Part shown: in pieces, positions 34,901-46,770 of the stretch | How positions within the stretch are numbered: the stretch's first letter is position 1 | Layout: each line of letters begins with the position of its first letter | DNA from: Sequoia sempervirens | Taxonomy: Eukaryota > Streptophyta > Pinopsida > Cupressales > Cupressaceae | Length of the DNA stretch: 64,000 nucleotides | Direction of reading: 5' to 3' | Assembly: GCA_007258455.2 (NCBI GenBank) | Contig: VDFB02373365.1 | Span: forward strand, 224,219,201-224,283,200 | The notes under the pieces: model-generated | Databases searched by the model: none | What the model saw: only the letters and a program-made list of their open reading frames with translations | Told to the model about the DNA's origin: nothing | Program-made: the position numbers and the translations under genes

Positions 34901-37900
34901 GAATTATTTTATAATGTTTAATTCACTGTTGTTAAAATATGTTCTATTCGTTTCTTAATGGAATAGTTAGTTCATAATAATCTATAGTTTTAGTTATTAA
35001 AACCATTAATTGTTCCATTTTAGCTAAAATTGAAAAAAATAGAAGTTAGTTATTGAATGCTAAAGTAGTTAATGCTCAGATGAGTTATCTTTCCTGATTG
35101 TTATATGTGTTGAAACTCTCACTAGGAAAATTATTTAGTTACTCTTCAACTGAATCTAGAAGTTAGTTGCACTATAGATAGTTGTCATGTAACACACTAG
35201 ACCCCAACCTCCATCTATGGTTGTCCTGGTAAACCTCTCACTAGGCCTCGAACCCATAGGGTGTCACATGCAGAACCAACATTCCTTTCGTGAGGACAAG
35301 GAAGTTGATCTTTCCAACCAAGCCTTCTCAACCCATCCTTAGCCTAAATAAGCACTATAGGAATGGGTGAGGCATCCATTATCTTGCTTAATGTGAATTC
35401 TACCCATCCCCCTAATTCATTTTTAGAATATCACTAGATTAAGAAACTCTCCAATGGGTTGTTCTAGACACCACTCCCCCCTACTTACAACTAGTAAACC
35501 CTACACATAAAGCAAGACATTTACCATCTTGCACACTTAACATAATCACATAATTCCAAACACAAATCAAGGAATTGACCATCTTCCACACAACACGAAA
35601 CATTTCCAAACCACTTCCAAAGTGAAACTGTCATAAGAACCATACATACAAAAATACTCCCTCCTAAGCCTCTAGAAACCAACCTTAACAACTTTGCACA
35701 AATGACTCCCACTTTAGACAATTACCAAAACCACCCCAATTTCCAATAACCAAACACATTATCCAATACAAGCAATCAAATAAACAATGCATCCATGAAA
35801 TACTCCTTAAATAAGACATTACTTCCACATTACATATTACTCATAACTTAACAATTAAATTCACTCAATTGAGTCATTTACCACAATAACATGTATTCTG
35901 AATAACTAATTGCATAATGAACTACAAATCGACTATTATATAATTATGAAAGAAATCAACATTTAAAAACATAATCGAATTCATTTATTTAACACGTCCT
36001 TCAATTATATAAATATGAGTAACTCAATTTTTCCCTATTTAATTTTCCAATTCACTTATCTACATAATCAATTAATCACAAGGCAAAAATATTCTTTTTC
36101 CAACACCATAATATATATATACATATATACATATACATATATAAATATATATATATATAACCTATATACACATATATCGGTATATATATACATATATATC
36201 TATGTATATATTACAAACAAAATGTTATTTTTCAATATAATGAATCAAATAATAATGTGTTAAACACACATATATATACATACATATATAAATAACTAAA
36301 TTCCATACCTAAGTATATTCATCGAACTATATATAATTCAAATGCCAAACACAATATAGATTCATCGAATTACATGTAATCGAATGTTAAGCACATAATA
36401 TATGTAGTATATAGTATGGAATACCATTCATAAGATTTATCTATCAAATACAATCGCAATATACATAATCAATGCAAGAAAGGAATCACAACCACAACAT
36501 GGAATGAATAACTAACAGGGACTTAACCCTCATGCGCTACAAGGTAGCGAACCTGTAGAAAAGGTAGGAAGCCAGGCCCACTAGCCATGGCTCAGCTGGG
36601 CATCGATCCTGGCTCATAGACCAACATTAGTAGTAGATCGTCAGCCTCAAGCATATTCTTTTTTTTGTTCTATGCAGGCATAATAACAAGGTGCACTAAG
36701 AGCAAGTATAGAAGGGGTTAAAAAAAATTGCAACAAGCAATGGCAAGGTGAAAATTGATAGCTTAGTATGGAATGTGATAAGCCATAAATTATGCAAAAG
36801 ATGTCGAAGGAAAGCGATGAAGGAGAGGGCACATTGGAATAGCCTTGAAAAGGATTTAGAAACTTTCAAGAAAATGCATTTAGTAGTGAAGAAAGATTTA
36901 TCTCATTAGATGCAATGGTTGCAAGATCTACACAAATTGGATTTATCAAAACATTCAAGAAAGAAATCAACAGATGTAAATAACTATTTTCTCGGGAATG
37001 CAATGATTACGGGATATGCATAAAATATATTTCCACTAAATTTATAAAAAAAATGATTAAATCGTTTAACAATCAAAACAATAGCACTATCGTAAGAAGA
37101 ACGAAAACTTGCATGTAAGTTCATTTCCTCAAATTGATTTGATACAATTCCTTCCTTCACCTATGCTTCTGTGTTCCTCCCTTTCAAGAATCAACAATGG
37201 AATGCAATTGTTTTACATAAAATTTCTTCCCAAAACCCTGATTCAATCTCCTAGAATCCCCATTTCCCATAACCACAACAATATGTGGAATTTTGCAGCC
37301 AAATTACTCCCTTCAGGCAATAGAATGAAAAATTCCCCCAAAGGGAAAAATATTTACAAAAAGAAGGCCTTTTTCAAAACCCAAAAATCCAATGAATCTC
37401 TCAAAATCGCAAAGAAAACATTAAGTTTCTTTTTTGACAATCAGTTTGACGTTGTACATGAACTTGCATGAAAAACCTTTCTATTTTTTATATTATTGTT
37501 TTACTATTTATTAATTATAAATTTTCATTATAATTCTATTTTATTTTAATAGTACATTACACATTTAATTTATTATAAACTATGACCATTAATAAATGTA
37601 TTTATATTTATTTATCAAAGTGCCATTTTTACTTAATAATTTATTTTAATGCATCTATTAACCGAAAACAACATTCATCAAACAAACCAAATGCCAAAAA
37701 ATTACCTGAACCCTAACCAGGGTCAAAAAGCAAGACCAACTAACCACATACAACACTAACACATTGGCAAGGTATCAGACTAGATACTCATCCTCTTCAA
37801 GGATGATGACTAGGGTAGGGGACCAAGTGCTATCTTCGATCTACTATTGCATTGGGTTAAAGGCAGGCTCAAACCTGCCAATTTAGGTGGAGTCAATGCC

Positions 37901-38314
37901 TAGTACCTGTAACCTGCAACAAAAAAAATGGTCTTTCATATACATATACATATAATCAGGCACATTGTGAAGGAGAATCATAGCGTTGCAGGGTACTCAT
38001 GAGTGAGTGATGTGACACTATCCCTTTCACCCAAACACATCAGTCAAGTAATCACATAAACACATAACAATCAAAATAAGAAAAATCACAAGATAATTGC
38101 ATAATAATCGTGATTAGATAGTGACATAGTGCTCATGATAGGATTAGTCCACATAATCAAATAAATCCATATACTAGTCATAACATGTGCATAAAACTCA
38201 AGTAATAGAAGTATCATCATAATAGTAAGTCCAACATCAAACAACGTATCATAATGTCTCATCCTAAGCAAATCAACTATCAATCTATTTGAGAATAGTA
38301 TGAGGGGTGCTACA
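31994..38314 (-). repeat. Right (5') LTR of Gypsy element H, with insertion M
   Basis: Matches the left LTR over its length from TGTAATGCCCCGCC to GGGTGCTACA. Bases 32,877-35,194 are an insertion absent from the left LTR. Without it the LTR is about 4.0 kb, and the left LTR without K and the duplication is about 4.2 kb. A TA-rich microsatellite lies at about 36,110-36,220. The element's target duplication CCAAG follows at 38,315-38,319. Confidence 0.85.
32877..35194 (+). mobile_element. Insertion M in H's right LTR, probably a solo LTR (2.3 kb)
   Basis: Exact 5-bp duplication CACTA (32,872-32,876 and 35,195-35,199) at a site that is continuous in the partner LTR. Ends are TATTGC..GTAACA, so the expected 5' TG is apparently TA. 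A TATA box CTATAAAAG lies at about 33,190 on the plus strand. A (tg)n run is at 33,030-33,065 and a (ct)n run at 34,868-34,888. Two plus-strand frames of 67-75 codons (33,477-33,908) show no domain I know. No gag or pol is present. Confidence 0.65.
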
Positions 38315-38330
38315 CCAAGTGCATACAATT

Positions 38331-39591
38331 TTCACAAGAATGAAGGTGCTTTCATTGATGTCAACTGGTCAAATAGTTTTCAACCAGTTGCTATTCTCAT
38401 TAATGGTTGCAGGTTATTGGTTGTTCATGTCGAGGATATTGAGAAAATTGTATTGAAGAAAGGTTGCAGGTGTTCATTGGTTGCTTTGGGTTTTGCTCCG
38501 GGTTTTCCTCCTATGTTTCTGTGGTTCAAATATATTAATCATGGTTGTTGGAAGTTGCTATATCTAGATTTTTGGTTGTTGATTCATTGTACAATGTGAG
38601 TTATGTTTAGTAGTTGTGAGTTATGTTTCTGGCTAAGGTCCAAGAGAAATGTTGTTAGTCCGGATTTCTCTTTGGTAAATTTCTTTGGTAAATTCTTTTG
38701 ACTTTCAGTTCTAGAGTTAAGTTGATATTATCGTGATGAAGATAATTTCAGTATCTAGAAGGATCGTGCTTAATTTTTTTATGTATTTTACACTGGTTTA
38801 TCTGACCTTGTGTTGAACACTATCTTCGGAGTTGATGAAGCATGTTGGATCTATTTAGGTCCTCACCAAGCCTATGTTTGGATCGCCCTCATTCTAATTC
38901 TACCCTAGGATGTTTTTGCACTTACCGAATTTGAATTTAATGTTGGATGGCTGATTTTGGATATGTTTCAAAGTTGAAGATGGTATAAATACAAGATGAG
39001 TTAGTGGTGAAATGATGTACAAAGAGAGATAAGTGTAAATAAATAAGTAGATAGATGGGAGATTGATGAAAATCAATAAGTGTGTGTGATGCAAGTCTGG
39101 AAAATCAGTGCAAAGCCTAAATGTTGAGTTTTCAAATGGAGTGAGTTGAAGGTGTACTCTATCATTCATGCATGTCTACAAGTTGTTGAGAAAATTGTGG
39201 TGAATTTATCTATTAGATTGAGATTTTCTTCTCTCTGTAACATATCTCTTCTATCTTCTTTGTATCTCTGTGGTAGTGAGCCCTCCAGATTGTTAGCCCT
39301 ATTGGACAGTGAGTCTGTGTTTTGGAGGTGAGCCTTGTTTCTCAAGTAGTGATACTTTCTAATTGGTTTTGGTATTATCTATAGTGTGAGTTAATACTCA
39401 CCATGGTTTTTCCCTTATTGGGTTTTCCATGTAAATCTAGTGTTGTTGTGTTTGTGTGATGGTTTTTAATTTTTGTATTTGCACTTAGTGTTTAATCATT
39501 TAAGCAATGTTAAATTAGTTTTAGTGAATGATTTAAAGGTTTAAATTTGTTACAACTGATTCACCCCCCCTCTCATTTGTCTTGTTCAACA
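38331..39591 (+). repeat. Left (5') LTR of Copia element G
   Basis: Matches 44,077-45,331. It ends GATTCACCCCCCCTCTCATTTG..GTTCAACA, followed by the primer site. The start is decayed (TTCACAAGAATG against TTTTTGCAGGAATG), so the boundary is uncertain by a few bases. A conserved Copia LTR block with ATGGTTTTTCCC and GGGTTTTCCATG lies at about 39,400-39,435. Confidence 0.8.
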
Positions 39592-39606
39592 ATTGGTATT
39601 AGAGCT
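39592..39606 (+). other. Primer-binding site of element G
   Basis: ATTGGTATTAGAGC directly after the LTR: the initiator-Met-tRNA primer site with C changed to T (TATCAGAG to TATTAGAG). Confidence 0.75.
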
Positions 39607-39657
39607 TGGTTCCTTCGAGTAGAGCTTAATTGCTTAAGGAAGGAAGGAAGGTCTGGG

Positions 39658-40640
39658 ATGGATAGAAAAGTTACTTATGATTATCTAAGGTTTGATGCAA
39701 CTAATTATGCTATCTAGAAAATACTTATGGAAGAATATTTGGAATAATGTGGATATGATGTGGAGAAAGCTTAAAAGAATCCTTACACTCCTTCTAATGG
39801 TTTGAGTACAGTTGATGAGATCAAGGCACATAAAGCAAAAAATAAGGTGAAGTAAATTTTGAAGAAAAGTTTTGTACATTTTGAATTGATTAAGGTTTAG
39901 AATTTGAAGACTATTAAGAAAGTTTGGGATGCTTTTGAAAGGGTGCATGAAGGTGATGAAAGGTTCAAAGAGGAAAAATTGTAGAATTTGGAAACAATGT
40001 TTGAGCTCCTACATATGTTTGAATATGAGAATGTTAAATATTATGTACAAATATTGGATGAGATAGTAGCTGGAGTGTGAGGACTTGGTGCTATTTTAGA
40101 TGAAACTAGGATTGTAAAGAATATTCTTAGAACTCTCTAGGCTAGTGCTTACAGTGAAAATGTATGTGTTATTGAACAGAGTATAGATTATAAGACTTAC
40201 ACTAAAGATTTCTTGTTGGGATCTCTGACATCATATGAGATGAGGAAGCAAAGTTTGAGAAATGGATTCAAATCAAAGACTGCTCTAAAGGCTACAAAAG
40301 TTGAAGATTTGGATGAAGAAAATCTTGATGAAGTAGAATATAACTTTGTGAGAAGGATGAGGAAAGGCTCTGAAAAGTATGAAGGTAAGTTACCCTTTAA
40401 ATTCTTTAGTTGTTGAGAAATAGGTCATTATGTTGCAAAGTGTCTGGAAAGAGCTAAGAGGAATACACAAAGATATGAGAAAGAAAATAAAGGTTAGAAG
40501 ATCAATAAAGCATATAATGTGAATGAAAATGCTAGTATATCTGATGAGGATTCCGATTATGAAGATCATGATGAAAATGAATGCTTATTCATGGCTATAA
40601 AAGATGAACCTACTTTTGCTAATTCTGAAAAGTAGGTGAA
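39658..40640 (+). pseudogene. Gag of Copia element G
   Basis: Starts MDRKVTYDYLRFDATNYAI and runs through a Copia-type capsid region (KKVWDAFERVHEGDERFKEEKL, NLETMFELLHMFEYENV, LDETRIVKNILRTL). A basic region and a zinc knuckle C-x2-stop-x-IGHYVAKC (about 40,405-40,445) follow. Many TAG/TAA codons fall at Gln or Trp positions, for example the W of NYAIWK. Gag packages the RNA in cytoplasmic particles. Confidence 0.8.
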
Positions 40641-40659
40641 GTAAAGCCCTCTAGAGAAA

Positions 40660-42010
40660 GAGAAAAATGAAGGTATTGTCATCTTTTCCCTACATGCTAA
40701 ACAAGAAAATAACTATTGGGTTTTTAATAGTGGATGTTTACATCACATGACTGGTGATAAGAGTAAGTTTGTTAAACTTGAAAAAATGTGATGGAGGCTT
40801 GGTTATGTTTAAAGATGATATTGGTGTTAAAATTTGTGGGAAAGGTTCAAGAAGTTTTGATCCCAAGCATAATACCGATGATGTCTACTATGTTAATGGT
40901 TAAAGGAATAATCTCTTGAGTTTTGGATAGATGTGCAGTAAAGGATATAATCTTGTGTTTGAGGATGAGAGATGTGAGATCAAGAAAGGATCTGTAACAG
41001 TGATTGTTGTAGGAAAGAAATTTGAAGGAAATATCTATCAACTTAAAGGTGTTGATGGATGATGCTTTATGAATTAGATTAATGACAGTTTGTCATGGCA
41101 TCAGAGAATGTGTCACATGAGTTTTGATAACTTGGCGAGGATTAGTGCAATTTAGGTTGTGAGAGATTTACCAAGGATTACAAATCCTATTAATGCTATT
41201 TGTAGGAATTGTCAGTTTGGAAAGCAAGCTAGAAGCCATTATAGATCAAAGGAACAATCTACAATTGGACTACTAGATTTAATTCATACAAATCTCTATG
41301 GTCCTACAAGAGTGAGAATTCTACAAGGTGAAAGGTACTTTATGATTTTGAGTGATGATTATTCTAGATATACATGGGTTACATTTCTTAGAGAGAAATC
41401 ATATGCAGTAGATAGATTTGATACATTCAAAGCTATGGTTGAAAATGAAGTGAATTTGAGGATAAAATGCTTAAGGTCTGATAGAGGTGGAGAATTCACC
41501 TCCCATGAGTTTAATATATATTTTGAAGTGCATGGAATAAAAAGACAGTTATCTGCTCTAAGAACTCCTTAGCAGAATGAAGTTGTTGAAAGAAAGAACA
41601 AAATAGTTCAAGAGGCCGCTAGATCAATGATTACTGAGGCTAGTTTATTGGAAGTTTACTAGAGAAAAGCTATTAATACTACTATTTATGTATTCAATCT
41701 AGTTCAAGCAAGAGAAAATGGTACAAAGACCCCCTATGAGCTATGGTATGGAATAATTACTACTGTTAAGTATTTCAAGGTATTTGGAAGAAAATGTTAT
41801 ATCAAAAGAGATGAAGAAACTTTAGTAAAGTTTGATGCAAGAAGTGATGAAGGCACTTTTCTTGGATATTCTACTAAAAGAAAAGCCTAAAAATGTTTCA
41901 ATAAAAGACTGAGAAAGATTGTAGAAAGTGAAAATGTCAAGGTTGATGAAACAATGAAGAATTCAATTGATATTGATGGATATGTATTTGATGAACCTGA
42001 CTGCGTAAGA
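40660..42010 (+). pseudogene. Protease and integrase of Copia element G
   Basis: Protease: WVFNSGCLHHMTGDKSKF (about 40,719-40,770), where the catalytic DSG is NSG. Integrase: LSWHQRMCHMSFDNL..CRNCQFGKQ (zinc region, 41,090-41,230), LIHTNLYGP (first catalytic Asp changed to Asn), LSDDYSRYTWVTFLREK, LRSDRGGEFTSHEF (second Asp kept) and QNEVVERKN (Glu kept). It continues PYELWYG and ARSDEGTFLGYS. Both losses are G-to-A on this strand. Protease-integrase-RT order is diagnostic of Copia. Confidence 0.85.
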
Positions 42011-42149
42011 ATTGAAGAAATTGTGAAAGAATAGGAAAGGATGAGCAAGAGAAGTAGAATGAAGAAAATGAAAGAGAAGAAGAAGCTTCAGTGGTGTCCC
42101 CTAAGACACCTAGACATGTGCAGAAGAATGATTTAGAAAGTCAGATCAT

Positions 42150-42890
42150 TGGACATAAGACAAAAGGAGTATTGACAAGAAGTAGAGTTGTTACTGAAGT
42201 AAATCTATGTTTATTTTTTGAGATTGAATAGAAGACTAGAAGTGAAGCTTGTAAAGATGAAAATTAGATGGAAGCTATGAAAGAATAACTTATGTAGATT
42301 GAGAAGAATCAAACTTGGGAACTAGTCCAAATACTGGTAGATAAAAACATTATTGGATCAAAGTGGGTATTCAGAAATAAGTTGAATGAGAATGGAGAAG
42401 TGGTCAGAAACAAAGAAAGGCTTGTGTGTAAAGGTTACTCAAAAGTAGAAGGCATATATTTTCAAGAGAATGTTGCTTAGGTGGCAAGAATGGAAGCTAT
42501 AAGGATGTTATTAGCATTTTCTAGTCATAAATATTTTAAGGTCTATTAGATGGATGTCAAGTATGCATCTTTGAATGGTGAGTTAGAAGAAGACGTCTAC
42601 ATGGAACAACTAAAAGGATTTGAGTTGTCAAATCAACCGGATATGGTGTGCAGATTGAAGAAAGCTTTATATGGATTGAAGCAAATTCCTAAAGCTTGGT
42701 ATGCAAGGTTAGATAGGTATTTGATTCAACAAGATTTCAAAAAAGGTGTGGCAGATAGTAATCTGTATTTTAAATTTGAAAATGATGAAATATTGATTGT
42801 AGTTATATATGTTGATGACATTATTTTTGGAGGAAATGAAACTATGTGTAAGTTGTTTGTGGAAGAGATGGAAAAATAATTTGAAATGTT
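42150..42890 (+). pseudogene. Reverse transcriptase of Copia element G
   Basis: Includes EKNQTWELV, IGSKWVFRNKLNENGEVVRNKERLV, MDVKYASLNGELEEDVYMEQLKGFE (first catalytic Asp) and CRLKKALYGLKQIPKAWYARLD. The active site VIYVDDIIFGG lies near 42,805-42,835. Interrupted by TAG/TAA codons before 42,550, then open for about 109 codons. The catalytic residues are intact although protease and integrase are not. Confidence 0.9.
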
Positions 42891-42972
42891 TATGTTTGGA
42901 GAGATGAATTTCTTTCTTGGGCTTAAAATTAATCAAACAGAGAAAGGAATTTTTATTTCGTAGTCTAAGTAT

Positions 42973-43761
42973 GTGAAAGAGATGTTGAAGAAGTTTGGTA
43001 TGGATAGTTCCAAACTAGTATGCACTCCTATGGTGACTAGTTGCAAATTGGGTAAATATGATGATTCATCTAAGGTTGATCATAGAAAGTATAGATCTAT
43101 GATTGGTGGACTATTGTATTTGAGTGCTACTAGACTAGATATTATGCATGTTGTCTATCTTGTGGCTAGATTTCAAGAAGATCCTAAGGAAACACATGTT
43201 GTTGATATTAAAAGAATATTCAGATATTTGAATGGCACTTTGGATTATGGGTTATGGTATCCTAGGGATACTGACTTTACACTAAGTTCTTATATAGATG
43301 TAGATTGGTTTGGATGTGTAGATGATAGAAAGAGTACAAGTGGTGGTGCATTCTTTCTTGGTTGCAAATTGGTGGCATGGTTGAGTAAAAAGCTAGATTT
43401 AGTTTCCTTGTCTACTATTGAAGTTGGGTATATTGTCGTTGCATCTTATTGTACACAAGTTCTATGGATGAAACATACATCGAAAGATATCACAGTGGTG
43501 TATGATGATCCTATTTCTATCTTCTGTGATAATACAAGTTCAATTAACATTTCAAAGAATCCAGTGATGCACTCAAGGAAAAAGCATATATCTATTAGGT
43601 ATCATTTCTTGAAAGAGAAGGTCATGGAGAATGAAGTAAATCTTGAATATGTTCCCAGAAAGGATCAAATTACTAATATATTTATGAAGGATCTTCCTAA
43701 AGATACTTTTGAGTATCTCCGTGAGAAGTTAGGGGTCATTTCCCCTCCTTTCTTAAACTAG
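42973..43761 (+). pseudogene. RNase H of Copia element G
   Basis: The longest open frame in the window, 262 codons: TPMVTSCKLG, YRSMIGGLLYLSATRLDIMHVVYLVARF, then RNase H with SYIDVDWFGCVDDRKSTSGGAFFLG (Asp), STIEVGYIVVAS (Glu), IFCDNTSSINISKNPVMHSRKKHISI (Asp) and the end EYLREKLGVI. The first residues of the domain's family pattern (SDADWAG, STAEAEY) are partly changed but the acidic residues remain. Confidence 0.9.
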
Positions 43762-44061
43762 ATGCATATGGAGATTCATTAGTTTGGTGGATCTATGGAT
43801 CTATCTTTCTTCTAGACTGGTGTTTGTTGGCGACCTCTCAGGGGGAGCAGGTAGTGCCATGTATTGTCATTGTATGTAATATCAAAGGATAAATCAATGT
43901 AGAATATCTTTTTCCTTTTCCATTGAAGTTGAAGGGAGAGAGGAAGAATGTGAAAGAAGATTATCTTCTAAGGGGGAGAAATAGAAAGAAAAATCTTGAG
44001 AAGTGTATTCAGAGCTAGTATGTTGTCTTTGATGGTTTTTCACTTGATGTGTTGCTATCAA

Positions 44062-44076
44062 TGACAAAGGGGGAGA
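44062..44076 (+). other. Polypurine tract of element G
   Basis: ACAAAGGGGGAGA immediately before the right LTR start. A second purine tract, cagggggagcagg, lies at 43,838-43,851, and tctaagggggagaaat at 43,966-43,981. Confidence 0.7.
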
Positions 44077-45331
44077 TTTTTGCAGGAATGAAAAGAATGA
44101 AGGTGTTGTCATTGATGTCAACTAGTCAATTGGTTATCAACTAGTTGTTGTTGTCATTAATGTCATGGTTACGAGTTATTGGTTGTTCATGTCGAGTATA
44201 TTGAGAAAATTGTATTGAAGAAAGGTTGCAAGTGATCAGTGGTTGCTTTGGGTTTTGCCCCAAAATTTTCTCCTATGTTTGTGTGGCTCAAATTTGTTGA
44301 TCATGGTTGTTGGAAGCTACTATATCCATATTTTTGGTTGTTGATTCATTGTATAGTGTGATTTATGTTTACTAGTTATGAATTGTGGTTTTTTGTGTTT
44401 TTGGCTGAGGTTTGGGAGAACTGTTGTTGGTCTGGATTTCTATTTGATAATTTCATTTGACTTTCAATTCTAGAGTTAAGTTGATATGATCATGATGCAG
44501 ATAATTTTAGTATCTAGAAGGATCGTGCTTAATTGTTCTATGTGTTTTACATTGGTTTGGATTACCTTGTGTTGAACACTATATTTGAAGTTGATGAAGT
44601 GTGTTGGATCTATTTGGGTCCTCACCAAGCGTGTGTTTGGGCTTCCCTCATTTTAATTCCTCCCTACGATGTTTTGGCACCAACCTAATTTGACTTTAAT
44701 GTTGGATGCCTAACTTTGGATATGTTTCAAAGTTAAATATGGTATAAATATAGGATGAGTTAGTGATGAAATGATCTACAAAGAGAGATAAGTACAAAGA
44801 AATAGAATAGATAGATGGGAGATTGATGCAAATGGTAGATCAGTGTGAAGCCTAAATGTTGAGTTTTTGAATGCATTGAGATGAAGGTGTACTCTATCGT
44901 TCATGCATGTCTACAATTTGTTGAGAAAATTGTGGTAGATTTCTCTATTGTATTAATATTTTCTTCTCTCTGTAACATATCTCTTCTATCTTCTTTGTAT
45001 CTATGTGGAAGTGAGCCCTCTAGGTTGTTATCTCTATTGGATAATTAGTCCTGATCTAGACAGTGAGTCCTTGTTTTGCTAGTGAGCCTTGTTTCTTAGG
45101 TAGTGAGCCTTTATAATCGATTTGTGAGTTAATACTCACAGTGTTTTTTCCCTTATTGGGTTTTCTGAATAAATTTGGTGTTGGTATGTTTGTGTGATGG
45201 CTTTTAGTTTCTACATTTTCACTTAATGTTTAATCATTTAATCAGTTTTAAGGATTAGTTCTGGTGAATGATTTAAAGGTTTACATTTGTTACAACTAAT
45301 TCACCCCCCCTCTTAGTTGTCTTGTTCAACA
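44077..45331 (+). repeat. Right (3') LTR of Copia element G
   Basis: Matches the left LTR, with roughly one change in ten bases by eye. It ends TTCACCCCCCCTCTTAG..GTTCAACA at 45,331. The following aaatg and the left-flank caatt are a decayed 5-bp target duplication, probably CAATG, since this restores the frame of F's RT. Confidence 0.8.
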
Positions 45332-46100
45332 AAAATGATATTCTTCTTTCTTGGAGTATTCAATTAAATCATCCTGGTAGATTTCTAAAAATAAGTTAAT
45401 GAAATCTGAAAAAGCTACATCCATAGCCCTCTGAAAAGTTGCACCTGCATTAGTCAACACAAATAACATTATAACATAAACATAGGTTCCTCATGGAGTA
45501 GTAAATTCAGCCTTATACTACTCAAAATCCTTCATTTTAACTTGATTATAACTAGAAAAACCATCCATCACAGAAAAGAGTTCATAGCCAGTCACCTTCT
45601 GCAACATGGCTTCCATATTAGGCAATGGATAACTATCCTTCAATGAGGACAAATTGACATTCCTAAAATCAATGCCTAACCTGATGTCCCCATTCTTATT
45701 TCTAACTAGTACTAGATTAGACACCCAGGATGAGTGTCTAATAGGCTTAATTATGCTAGCGTCCCTTAGCTCCACTAGCTCTTGCATTTTTGGGGCTAAG
45801 GTGGGATTGATAAGTCTTTGATTTTTCCTGAAAGGCTTTGCATCTTCCTTTAGAGGAATTTAATGCTAAAAGAATTCCTCCCTATATGCCTTCAAATCAT
45901 CATAGAACCAAGCAAAGACATGCTTGTACTTTCTTAGCAAAGCAATCAACATTGCTTTGATCTTGGGCTTCATTTTCTTGCCCACATAAACTTTCTTAGG
46001 AGCATTTCCAATTCCTAAATTCACCTCTTCCAAATCTTCTAGATGGGCAGCTAATGTCTTAGCATTACTTATTTCTTAGATGTCAAAAACCATTTCTAAA
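45332..46100 (-). pseudogene. N-terminal two thirds of the RT of element F
   Basis: Leftward: the pre-RT region KKVYVGKKMKPKIKAMLIALLRKYKHVFAWFYDDLKAY (about 46,000-45,880), then MQELVELRDASIIKPIRHSSWVSNLVLVRNKNGDIRLGIDFRNVN, DSYPLPNMEAMLQKVTGYELFSVMDGFSSYNQV (Asp kept), LTNAGATFQRAMDVAF and EIYQDDLIEYSKKEEYH. The active site is YQDD. The frame stops dead at 45,332 against G's LTR and resumes at 21,258. Sequence style (AFAW..D, NAGATFQRAMD) is that of Tat/Ogre-side Gypsy elements. Confidence 0.85.
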
Positions 46101-46770
46101 TCCACAAGACCTTTGGGGATCTTGTTGATTTTTAACTGAATCACTTCATTTCCAAGACTGTATCTTTTCCATCCACGATCTCAACAAAAGCCCCAAAATC
46201 AATCTCTTGACTTTCATACTCATCTACACATTTCAAAAATATTAAGATGTATTCATCATCATTGAAGACTTTCCAGTTTTGTATATTGTCAGGGATTGAA
46301 GGCCTTGTTTGTATCTCCACTCTATTTTGGCCTCTTTCCATCCAGTCAATTCCAAAAGCATCAAATTGTTCAATGGAATCCAAATGGCATTCCTATATTG
46401 CTTCAATCTCTTATTCTTCAATGCAAATTTGGATCTAACCTAGGATATCACCAACTCTGAATCACCAATTACTTTTATCTTTTTTATCTTGTGTTTTTTT
46501 TCTAACCTTAGCCCCAACAACAAGGCCTCATATTTTTCCACATTGTTTGTACAAACAAATGACAAAGTGAAAGAAATTTTGAATTATATTTCCACTAGGT
46601 GAAACCAATAATATCCCTACACTTGATCCTTCCTTGGAACTACCATCAAAATAAATGGTCCAAAGATCAGTATTACCAGACAATTTCTCCATATCATTCT
46701 CAATAAGTGCAAGTTTCCTATCATTTTCCCTTGGTAACTCTTCTATTCTAAAATCACTGATGTCAATATC
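46101..46770 (-). pseudogene. Extra RNase H domain of element F, placed between protease and RT
   Basis: Leftward from 46,770: DISDFRIEELPRENDRKLA, then LWTIYFDGSSKEGSSVGILLVSPSGNI (first Asp near 46,645), KYEALLLGLRLEKK (Glu near 46,527), IKVIGDSELVIS (second Asp near 46,462), KFALKNKRLKQYRNA and DSIEQFDAFGIDWMERGQN, then a linker to RT. This is an RNase H of the type found as the second, archaeal-like RNase H of Tat/Ogre elements, where it lies after RT. Here it precedes RT, and F has a further RNase H behind RT. It contains a few stops. Confidence 0.75.

Noticed and set aside
46101..46770. RNase H ahead of RT explained as a scrambled second element
   Set aside because: The frame and linker run on to the RT without a visible joint, and the protease side joins in frame after removal of solo LTR I; kept as a true arrangement, subject to other copies.
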